Both the position numbers and the translations under genes were made by a program. From Nitrososphaerota archaeon (GTDB lineage: Archaea > Thermoproteota > Nitrososphaeria > Nitrososphaerales > Gagatemarchaeaceae), in the NCBI GenBank assembly GCA_005877365.1, contig VBPP01000037.1:1-5187 (forward strand): a DNA stretch of 5,187 nucleotides. The letters are read 5' to 3'. The notes beneath the pieces are model-generated. The model saw only the letters and a program-made list of their open reading frames with translations, did no database searches and was not told the origin of the DNA. Positions 1-4,698 of this stretch are shown here, in pieces (position 1 is the first letter of the stretch; every line of letters begins with the position of its first letter).

Positions 1-7
1 TTCACTT

Positions 8-15
8 CTTATACT
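8..15 (+). promoter_or_regulatory. Weak TATA-like box upstream of serB
   Basis: The sequence CTTATACT is centred about 32 nt before the TTG start of the phosphatase gene. That is slightly further than expected for a leaderless archaeal transcript. No Shine-Dalgarno-like motif lies just before the TTG, so a leaderless or very short leader is plausible. Only 43 nt of upstream sequence are in the window, so the gene could instead be co-transcribed with something further left. Confidence 0.3.
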
Positions 16-43
16 TCTCTGGCTTCTGGTCGAAAGACCCGGC

Positions 44-667
44 TTGATCGTCATCTTCGATGTCGAGGGCGTCCTGGTGGACGGGGAGTTCCTCCCGGAA
101 CTGGCGAAGTTGGTGGGGAAGCATATGGAAGTGACCGAGATAACGCTTCGAGGGATCAGGGGGGAGATTGAATGGCAGGAGGGACTGAGACAGAGGATGG
201 AGTTGCTCAAGGGGGTAGATTACGGACAGTGTGTGGCTGTTGCGAATAGACTCCCCCTGATGAAGGGAGCGCGCGAAATGGCTACGGAGCTGAAGAAGAT
301 GGGCTGCATAATGGTGGGCGTCTCGGGCGGCTTTTCTCTTCTGACGAACCGTGTGAAGGAGGAGCTAGGCCTCGACCACGTCTTCTCCAACCAGCTGGTC
401 TTCCATGACAGGAAGCTGATAGGCTACGGGCTGCTCGTGAACGCCAACAAGACGCAGATCATTACAACAGCCTTTGGGGGGATGCTTGATTCGAGCAAGA
501 AGGTGGCGGTGGTCGACGGTGCTAACGACCTCGAGCTATTCAATATCGCAGATCTCAAGGTCGCCTTCAACGCCCAGCCGGTCGTCCGAAAGAGGGCGGA
601 CCTCTCAATCGAAGAGAAGGACCTGCGCCTCATCATAGGTCAGGTTCGGAGGATGCTGCGAGATTAA
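44..667 (+). CDS. serB: Phosphoserine phosphatase (SerB-type HAD hydrolase)
   Basis: This 207-residue cytosolic enzyme probably hydrolyses O-phospho-L-serine to serine and phosphate, the last step of the phosphorylated serine pathway. All HAD motifs are visible. Motif I is DVEGVL with nucleophile D6 and E8. Motif II is VSGGF with S94. Motif III is K136 in NANKT. Motif IV is VDGAND with D158 and D162. The segment after motif IV (NIADLKVAF, then RADLSIEEKDLR) matches the C-terminal style of archaeal SerB proteins, and the length is normal for the family. The TTG start places motif I at residue 6, as expected, and no ATG, GTG or TTG lies upstream in frame within the window. Position +2 of motif I is Glu, not the usual Asp. 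The same DxEG form occurs in the ThrH phosphoserine/homoserine phosphotransferase of Pseudomonas, so a broader substrate range is possible. A decayed second copy lies at 2505-2751. Confidence 0.88.
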   Translation: MIVIFDVEGVLVDGEFLPELAKLVGKHMEVTEITLRGIRGEIEWQEGLRQRMELLKGVDYGQCVAVANRLPLMKGAREMATELKKMGCIMVGVSGGFSLLTNRVKEELGLDHVFSNQLVFHDRKLIGYGLLVNANKTQIITTAFGGMLDSSKKVAVVDGANDLELFNIADLKVAFNAQPVVRKRADLSIEEKDLRLIIGQVRRMLRD

Positions 668-671
668 AACG

Positions 672-839
672 GTGGGCGAAGTTAGAGCGAAAGATTACTC
701 GGAATCCCTCAAAGCTGGTGAGCTGAACAGAAATATTTTCCGAAAGCACCACCTAAACAGCAAGCAACTTTGTGAGGAGGCCCACTTCTGCAATAGCGCC
801 GCACGACTAAGTAAGTTTTCCTTGCTTAATAGTCGTTGA
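672..839 (+). CDS. Doubtful small ORF, 55 residues, unknown function
   Basis: A GTG four bases after the serB TAA opens a 55-codon frame ending in TGA at 837-839. The predicted peptide is hydrophilic and probably helical, with a cluster KHHLNSKQLCEEAHFC containing two Cys and three His. It has no signal peptide or membrane segment, and I do not recognise a family. There is no Shine-Dalgarno motif before the GTG, so expression would depend on coupling to serB termination. The last codons overlap the hairpin at 804-835, which argues that at least the 3' end is shaped by RNA structure. It may be a small downstream gene, the remnant of a larger one, or chance. Confidence 0.25.
   Translation: MGEVRAKDYSESLKAGELNRNIFRKHHLNSKQLCEEAHFCNSAARLSKFSLLNSR
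804..835 (+). terminator. Hairpin downstream of serB, possible terminator
   Basis: The arms CGACT+AAGTAAG (804-815) and CTTGCTT+AGTCG (821-835) pair over 12 positions, with one G-T wobble and a 3-nt bulge (828-830). The loop is TTTTC. It lies about 140 nt after the serB stop. No long T-tract follows the 3' arm; the only T-run is in the loop. A transcription end or RNA-processing signal is possible but unproven. Confidence 0.35.
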
Positions 840-955
840 CGCTCCCAGGGGCTGGCGGTGAAGCCTGTGCAGCTGTTTGAGCCGTTTCTATGACATTCTT
901 CCATGGCTACTTAATTGGGCCGCCGTATCTCCCGGTGCTCTCGGGTCGGAGGCAT

Positions 956-972
956 GTTCTAATGGTTAGAAC
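956..972. promoter_or_regulatory. Perfect inverted repeat, candidate operator
   Basis: GTTCTAA-TGG-TTAGAAC is a perfect 7-bp inverted repeat with a 3-nt spacer. Its right end touches the TATA-like box of the propeller gene, so it covers the position where the TFB recognition element would be. A dimeric regulator bound here would be placed to block or assist promoter recognition. The symmetry is seen directly; the operator role is an inference from position. Confidence 0.45.
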
Positions 973-979
973 TTTATTC
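972..979 (+). promoter_or_regulatory. TATA-like box of the propeller gene
   Basis: CTTTATTC lies about 43 nt before the ATG at 1019. Initiation about 25-28 nt downstream would fall near 1000-1003. That gives a short leader of under 20 nt that still contains the GGTGAG ribosome binding site. The fit of TATA box, predicted transcript start and ribosome site supports the assignment, though the box is degenerate. Confidence 0.4.
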
Positions 980-1004
980 TTGAGCGAACTGTTCTTTGGA
1001 TTTG

Positions 1005-1010
1005 GGTGAG
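1005..1010 (+). promoter_or_regulatory. Shine-Dalgarno site GGTGAG
   Basis: GGTGA is complementary to the conserved 3' end of archaeal 16S rRNA (TCACC core). It lies 8 nt before the ATG at 1019, an ideal spacing that fixes the start of the propeller gene. The other starts in this window lack a comparably good site. Confidence 0.6.
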
Positions 1011-1018
1011 AATCGACG

Positions 1019-2389
1019 ATGAAGCCGAACCATGGGACATCGACCGGCATTGGAGCGGCAGCAGTAGTTGGCGCCATTCTTGTGGGCGCTGCACTTTTTG
1101 GTATTCTTTCATTTTACAGCCTCAGCTCAACGGTGTCAAATACGGGTGGGAGTTCGCCTGCATCGAGACAAGCTAAGACAACAACAGCGACTTCGACGGG
1201 GAGAACCAATAGCTCCATCGTGACCGTGACTCCTACGGGCTGCGGTCCAAGCAACGAGTCGGTAAAGTTTGTGAACGAGACATTCCCGGCTCCGACCAGC
1301 TCCCAGCCGGCAAGTCCGCCTGTCGTGCACCTAAACGCAACTCCCGTAGGTGATACCAAGCTGGGATTTCCCTTGAATGGCATGCAGCAGAGGAAGGTCT
1401 TCTCGGCTGACGGACTAACCTGGATATTTTACTCGGACGGGAAATACATGCTCTACCAGACATCGCGGGATGGGAATATTTGGAGCAACCAGGTCAATGT
1501 GACAACACAGCCGAAGGGCTTTCACTTCTCGATTTGGTATGACCTCGACTCGAATACCGTCCACTACGTGAACACCGATGGGTTTGGCTGTGGGTTCTGG
1601 TATCGTTGGGGGAACCCCGACTCGAACGGGAGAATAACTTGGGGCATCAAGGAGAGTTTCGTCCCGACAGGCCCCCTCGGCACGAATCCGTACATCTACG
1701 CAAAGGGAAATGACGTTTGGGTGAGCCTTCAGACCAGCAGCGGAGCTGACATCGAGGTATGGAAATTTAACGACTCGAGCTGGGCGAGGAAGCTCGTCAT
1801 ACCTACGATGCTCGGGAGCGTCAGCATCCTCCTTCCGCTTTCTTCGGGGATCGCGCTGGTGTACGGTGTGGGAAACTACCGTCCAAGCTACCAAAACGTC
1901 ACTACAAGCGTCGATGACGGAAAGACCTGGAGTGCACCGGTCTCCACGCCCGATCAATACATCACGCAGAGCGCGGTCTCGGTAGCGGACACCGTATACT
2001 TCGTGGGGGTCGACAAATCGCTTGACCTGAGGTTCGTCTCCTACACACTTGGAGACACGAGTTTCCACAACGACGGGACAGTCGCGACTGGAATCTACCG
2101 GGGAGTCATCTCCACCAACGGCGCCTCAGAGCTCGCGGTCGTCTACGCAGACAATTCCTCAATCTACTACCGAAGTCTTTCGCTCCCTGTAGGGAATTGG
2201 AGTTCCGAGAGACTCTTGCTTACCTCTCCTTCTCCTCTTCCGATGCATCCACCCCAATCGTCTCCGTACCTGAATTGCGACCCGCTAATGATTCCCTACC
2301 TGAGCCTGAATAACCGACTTCCCGTTGTCTGGCTGTTCGGCAACAATCCGTTTGTCTTGATGTTTTCAGTCGCCAGCCTCCCCACCTGA
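1019..2389 (+). CDS. Membrane-anchored extracellular Asp-box (BNR) beta-propeller protein
   Basis: The product has 456 residues. A hydrophobic helix at about residues 11-35 acts as signal anchor. A Ser/Thr/Gly-rich linker (about 36-75) and Pro/Ser-rich stretch (about 88-104) follow. The rest is a beta-rich domain. Two sialidase-type Asp boxes (SxDxGxTW) are clear: TSRDGNIW around residues 148-155 and SVDDGKTW at 297-304. Such boxes occur in beta-propellers of sialidases and many non-enzymatic surface proteins. The arginine triad of true sialidases could not be identified, so enzymatic activity is not claimed. Nine N-x-S/T sequons (N64, N79, N86, N106, N160, N251, N293, N379, N393) suggest a heavily glycosylated protein outside the cell. 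There are three Cys (75, 191, 420). The start is fixed by GGTGAG 8 nt upstream. The gene ends in tandem in-frame stops (TGA, TAG). The partner or ligand is unknown. Confidence 0.75.
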   Translation: MKPNHGTSTGIGAAAVVGAILVGAALFGILSFYSLSSTVSNTGGSSPASRQAKTTTATSTGRTNSSIVTVTPTGCGPSNESVKFVNETFPAPTSSQPASPPVVHLNATPVGDTKLGFPLNGMQQRKVFSADGLTWIFYSDGKYMLYQTSRDGNIWSNQVNVTTQPKGFHFSIWYDLDSNTVHYVNTDGFGCGFWYRWGNPDSNGRITWGIKESFVPTGPLGTNPYIYAKGNDVWVSLQTSSGADIEVWKFNDSSWARKLVIPTMLGSVSILLPLSSGIALVYGVGNYRPSYQNVTTSVDDGKTWSAPVSTPDQYITQSAVSVADTVYFVGVDKSLDLRFVSYTLGDTSFHNDGTVATGIYRGVISTNGASELAVVYADNSSIYYRSLSLPVGNWSSERLLLTSPSPLPMHPPQSSPYLNCDPLMIPYLSLNNRLPVVWLFGNNPFVLMFSVASLPT

Positions 2390-2472
2390 TAGTCGACCGA
2401 GTGCGAGGGTATTTGCTTCCGAATTCGGCCGAGATATCAACCACCAGATGCGGCCACTGATGTCTGTTCTCT

Positions 2473-2493
2473 ACAAAAGCTCGACTTTTGTTT
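2473..2493 (+). terminator. Hairpin with T-rich 3' arm, candidate terminator
   Basis: ACAAAAG (2473-2479) pairs perfectly with CTTTTGT (2485-2491) around a CTCGA loop, and the 3' arm runs into further T (TTTTGTTT, 2486-2493). T-rich tracts are the main archaeal termination signal, and this one lies about 85 nt after the propeller gene stop. It is the best terminator candidate for that gene. Confidence 0.45.
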
Positions 2494-2504
2494 GACGGGG
2501 GGGG

Positions 2505-2751
2505 CTCGTAAGATGAGGGCTCTTAGTGAGCGCGAACAAGACTCGAATCATGAAGAAGGCCTTTCGGGAGCCTGTAAGGCATGAGGAAGAAGGTGGCGTT
2601 GGTGGTCGATGGAGCAAACGACATGGAGCTCTTCAACATCGCCGACCTGAAGGTGGCCCTCACCCCCCAGAGGTTCATCGTGGAGCGCGCATCCTCGGTA
2701 TCGAAGTAGGACCTGAGGGCTAATCCCGACCTGGTCCGAAAGCTGTGCTGA
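2505..2751 (+). pseudogene. Decayed C-terminal fragment of a second serB gene
   Basis: Translation in two frames aligns with residues from about 125 to the end of the intact SerB at 44-667. The first frame reads GLLVSANKTRIMKKAF (2517-2564), against GLLVNANKTQIITTAF in SerB. After a net +1 shift between about 2565 and 2580, the next frame reads KKVALVVDGANDMELFNI and then ADLKVA, keeping HAD motif IV. A diverged tail DLR...LVRKL follows. Lesions are an in-frame TGA (2514-2516) where SerB has Tyr128, the frameshift, one inserted codon before motif IV, and a TAG (2707-2709) where SerB has Lys192. Motifs I and II are missing entirely. The fragment could be half of an old tandem duplication, or a resident serB that decayed after replacement. 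The many differences argue against a recent copy or a single sequencing error. Confidence 0.85.
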
Positions 2752-2772
2752 AAACAGAATATCAAAGCGAAT

Positions 2773-2780
2773 CTTAAAAG
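2773..2780 (+). promoter_or_regulatory. TATA box of the aIF2-gamma gene
   Basis: CTTAAAAG is centred about 28 nt before the TTG at 2805. That puts the expected transcription start at or within a few bases of the start codon, so the message is probably leaderless. No Shine-Dalgarno motif is present. The box also contains an in-frame TAA (2775-2777) that closes the aIF2-gamma frame upstream. Confidence 0.6.
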
Positions 2781-2804
2781 AGGCTTCCGACGAGCGAGTC
2801 CAGC

Positions 2805-4052
2805 TTGTCCGAAGAGCGTACGGAAAGACCGGTCATTCCAAAGCAGCCTGAGTGCAACATCGGGACCTCGGGGCACGTGGATTCCGGTAAGACCAGTATC
2901 GTACAGGCTATCACCGGCGTCTGGGCCTCCGCACACAGCGAGGAGCTGAGAAGGGGAATCACGATCAAGGTCGGATACGCGGACGCGGCCTTCTACAAGT
3001 GTCAGTACACCCCTGTCCCCGCCGCCTGCTCGACGAGCCCGACCTGTCCAGTCTGCGGAAAGCCGACCGACCTGTTGAGGGCTGTCAGCTTCGTCGACGC
3101 GCCCGGCCACGAGAGCCTGATGACGAACATGCTCGCGGGAGCCTTTCTGATGGACGGCGCCCTCCTGGTCATCGCCTCGAACGAGCCTGTTCCGAGGCCG
3201 CAGACGAGGGAGCACCTGCAGGCCCTCCAGATGCTCGGGATGAAGAAGATAGTCGTCGTCCAGAACAAGATAGACCTCGTGACGGATGAGGAGGCGAGGA
3301 AGAACTACGACGCTATACAGAACTTCGTCGCGAAGACCGTGGCGGGTGATGCCCCGATAGTACCGATCTCGGCCCAGCAGAGGATCAATATCGATGCCCT
3401 AATCGAGGCGATCGAGGAGGTCATCCCGACCCCCAAGAGGGACCCAGCCGCCAGCGCCCTGATGTACGTCGTCCGGAGCTTCGACGTGAACAAGCCGGGG
3501 ATCGACATCTCCCAACTTACAGGAGGGGTTCTGGGAGGCTCACTCGTTAGGGGTGAAATGGAGGTCGGTGACGATGTCGAGATTCTACCCGGGATTGCCG
3601 ACGACCGCGGAAAGTTCGCACCTGTCACCACGAGGGTAACAAGCCTCGGGACAGGGGCAGGAATCACGAGGAAGGTCAGGCCGGGAGGGCTCGTCGCTGT
3701 GGGAACCGAGCTCGACCCTGCAGGAACGAAGGGGGACCAGATGGTCGGAAGTGTCGTCGGGAAGCCTGGAGCATTGCCCCCCGTATGGGAACACATCACC
3801 CTCGAGCTGCAGCTCTTCGATAGCGCGGTTGGCTCCGCGGAGATGGTGAAGGTGGAGAGGGTGAGGGCGGGGGAATCGCTCAGGCTCAACCTAGGGACCG
3901 CCTCTACCCTGGCGAGCGTCACCTCTGCGAGGGACAGCGTCTCCGAGATGGACCTGAAAAAGCCCGTCTCAGTCGAGGAGGGGGCGAGGGCCTCGGTGAG
4001 CAGAAGGATCGCTGAGCGGTGGCGGCTAATCGGTTCCGGTGTCCTGAAGTAG
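2805..4052 (+). CDS. eif2g: Translation initiation factor aIF2 subunit gamma
   Basis: This 415-residue GTPase is the core of archaeal aIF2. It binds GTP and, with the alpha and beta subunits, delivers Met-tRNAi to the small ribosomal subunit. Domain order is clear. The G domain spans about residues 15-210: G1 GHVDSGKTS (23-31), switch I RGITIKVG (50-57), G3 DAPGH (98-102), G4 NKID (154-157) and G5 SAQ (189-191). Two beta-barrel domains follow, with landmarks VRSFDVNKPG (223-232), RPGGLVAVGT (292-301) and the C-terminal RRIAERWRLIGSG. A Cys4 zinc knuckle (C66, C75, C81, C84) sits in the G domain, as in other aIF2-gamma. Length is normal. TTG at 2805 is the only possible start: an in-frame TAA lies at 2775 and no other start codon intervenes. 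In G1 the usual GHVDHGKT has Ser in place of the second His. The PIN gene follows without a gap. Confidence 0.96.
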   Translation: MSEERTERPVIPKQPECNIGTSGHVDSGKTSIVQAITGVWASAHSEELRRGITIKVGYADAAFYKCQYTPVPAACSTSPTCPVCGKPTDLLRAVSFVDAPGHESLMTNMLAGAFLMDGALLVIASNEPVPRPQTREHLQALQMLGMKKIVVVQNKIDLVTDEEARKNYDAIQNFVAKTVAGDAPIVPISAQQRINIDALIEAIEEVIPTPKRDPAASALMYVVRSFDVNKPGIDISQLTGGVLGGSLVRGEMEVGDDVEILPGIADDRGKFAPVTTRVTSLGTGAGITRKVRPGGLVAVGTELDPAGTKGDQMVGSVVGKPGALPPVWEHITLELQLFDSAVGSAEMVKVERVRAGESLRLNLGTASTLASVTSARDSVSEMDLKKPVSVEEGARASVSRRIAERWRLIGSGVLK

Positions 4053-4421
4053 TTGCGGAAGGTCGTCTTCGACAGCAGCTTCCTGATGGCGGTCGTGGAG
4101 AACCCCACCACTTGGTACGAGGACATGGTCGAGAAGGCGGGAAAATTCGTGCCCGTTATTCTCGACTGCGCGAAGGCCGAGCTTGATAGACTTGCTCAGG
4201 GCGAATCGAAGAGGGCGAGGTATGCCGCGCTTGCCCTCGAACTAACGAAGGAGTTCAATCTGGAGAAGTGCGGGGGGCTCGCGGTCGACGATGAGATAGC
4301 CTCGTACGGCAAGGGCGCAAGAGCCATCGTCGCGACTGTGGACGCCGCGCTCCTGACAAGACTCCGGAGGATGAGGGTCGACGCGATTACCCTGAGGTCG
4401 GGAAGGGTTGCCGTCTCATAG
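4053..4421 (+). CDS. PIN-domain protein, probable RNase (VapC9/Fcf1-like)
   Basis: This 122-residue protein is a single PIN domain, a fold of metal-dependent ribonucleases. The acidic residues expected at the active site are present: D7 in VFDSSFLM, E43 in AELDRL, D79/D80 in AVDDEIA and D97 in VATVDAALL. The short form following aIF2-gamma is a common archaeal arrangement. Such proteins are often linked to rRNA processing (Fcf1/Utp24-like) and not to toxin-antitoxin systems; no antitoxin gene lies alongside. The TTG start follows the aIF2-gamma TAG stop immediately and in the same frame. Only a weak GGTG (4038-4041) precedes it, so translation is probably by termination-reinitiation. The next Met (M12) would lose D7, which supports the TTG. 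In family members the fourth acidic position is typically in a T-N-D motif; here it reads T-V-D. The specific RNA substrate cannot be told from sequence. Confidence 0.8.
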   Translation: MRKVVFDSSFLMAVVENPTTWYEDMVEKAGKFVPVILDCAKAELDRLAQGESKRARYAALALELTKEFNLEKCGGLAVDDEIASYGKGARAIVATVDAALLTRLRRMRVDAITLRSGRVAVS

Positions 4422-4438
4422 CTGGCTCGAATGCTCCT

Positions 4439-4459
4439 GAGGGATCCTCGCTAATTTCT
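4439..4459 (+). terminator. Weak terminator candidate after the PIN gene
   Basis: A 4-bp hairpin GAGG-GAT-CCTC (4439-4449) is followed within 3 nt by a pyrimidine-rich stretch AATTTCTC. It starts 18 nt after the PIN stop, a sensible place for the operon to end. The stem is short and the T-tract is interrupted, so support is low. Confidence 0.25.
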
Positions 4460-4506
4460 CTCCGTCCGCTCCCCAGCACCCACTCCGTGTCTGGCTGGAG
4501 TCGCGC

Positions 4507-4557
4507 CCATAGCTTACCTCCCTGACTCGTTTCAGCCTGAGAACGCGAGGGCTATGG
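4507..4557 (+). ncRNA. Candidate structured RNA element
   Basis: CCATAGC (4507-4513) pairs perfectly with GCTATGG (4551-4557). After a 3-nt bulge (TTA), CCTC (4517-4520) pairs with GAGG (4547-4550), giving an 11-bp interrupted stem. A small inner hairpin CTGA/TCAG (4522-4525 with 4532-4535) sits in the loop. No ORF of note covers it. I could not match it to tRNA, C/D or H/ACA sRNA, SRP or RNase P RNA. It could be a small RNA, a leader or 3' UTR structure, or a repeat end. On the DNA level it reads equally well on the other strand, so the strand is a guess. Confidence 0.35.
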
Positions 4558-4662
4558 CTCACCACTGACGGGCGCATGAGGGTTTAGCGTGTCGAGACGA
4601 AGACGCCAGATCCCCTCTGATCACACTGCCCATCAGCAGGCCGATATCGGGCGAACCGAACC

Positions 4663-4670
4663 CCTAAAGC
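4663..4670 (+). promoter_or_regulatory. Weak TATA-like box upstream of the glycosyltransferase
   Basis: CCTAAAGC is centred about 32 nt before the ATG at 4699. It resembles the better aIF2-gamma box (CTTAAAAG). No good Shine-Dalgarno site precedes the ATG (the nearest, GGGAG at 4681-4685, is 13 nt away), which fits a leaderless or nearly leaderless message. Confidence 0.28.
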
Positions 4671-4698
4671 ATCTGCTGTCGGGAGCGAATAGTGCTGT

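Larger units (their letters stand above)
668..1018. other. Intergenic region between serB and the propeller gene
   Basis: This 351-nt stretch holds no well-supported gene. Visible in it are a 55-codon ORF starting 4 nt after the serB stop, a hairpin at 804-835, a perfect 7-bp inverted repeat at 956-972, a TATA-like box at 972-979 and a Shine-Dalgarno site at 1005-1010. It is less GC-rich than the flanking genes, consistent with mostly regulatory or unconstrained DNA. Confidence 0.6.
2390..2804. other. Intergenic region holding a serB relic and the aIF2-gamma promoter
   Basis: No intact gene lies in this 415-nt stretch. The first part (2390-2472) shows only a 10-bp palindrome CCGAATTCGG at 2419-2428. 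Next come a terminator-like hairpin (2473-2493), a run of eight G (2497-2504), the decayed serB fragment (2505-2751) and the TATA box of the aIF2-gamma gene (2773-2780). I found no match to the N-terminal half of SerB in any + frame between 2390 and 2504. Confidence 0.6.

Noticed and set aside
890..1009. 39-codon hydrophobic + ORF ending in the Shine-Dalgarno site of the propeller gene
   Set aside because: It overlaps the palindrome and TATA-like box, has no ribosome site and no recognisable similarity.
1415..2068. 217-codon open frame on the - strand inside the propeller gene
   Set aside because: It lies fully opposite a gene with a clear start, ribosome site, membrane anchor and Asp boxes. 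Its translation shows no recognisable motif.
2581..2709. 42-codon ATG frame that retains HAD motif IV
   Set aside because: It lacks the nucleophile and motifs I-III, so it cannot be an active phosphatase. It is better explained as part of the relic.
2526..2723. 65-codon + ORF starting at GTG 2526
   Set aside because: Only its first part is SerB-like. After the frameshift it reads the relic in the wrong frame, so it is not a gene.
2523..3215. 230-codon open frame on the - strand over the serB relic and start of aIF2-gamma
   Set aside because: It covers the aIF2-gamma promoter and G domain, shows no domain, and is explained by the + strand content.
3305..4126. 273-codon open frame on the - strand across aIF2-gamma and PIN
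   Set aside because: It is antisense to two strongly supported genes. Its Ser/Thr/Pro-rich composition is what the reverse complement of GC-rich coding DNA gives.
4053..4421. PIN gene as a VapC toxin of a toxin-antitoxin pair
   Set aside because: No small antitoxin gene lies next to it. Linkage to aIF2-gamma is the known context of a housekeeping PIN protein.
4424..4440. GGCTCGAATGCTCC, resembling a tRNA T-arm
   Set aside because: No flanking acceptor, D or anticodon arms can be built around it, and the 5-bp T-stem does not pair.
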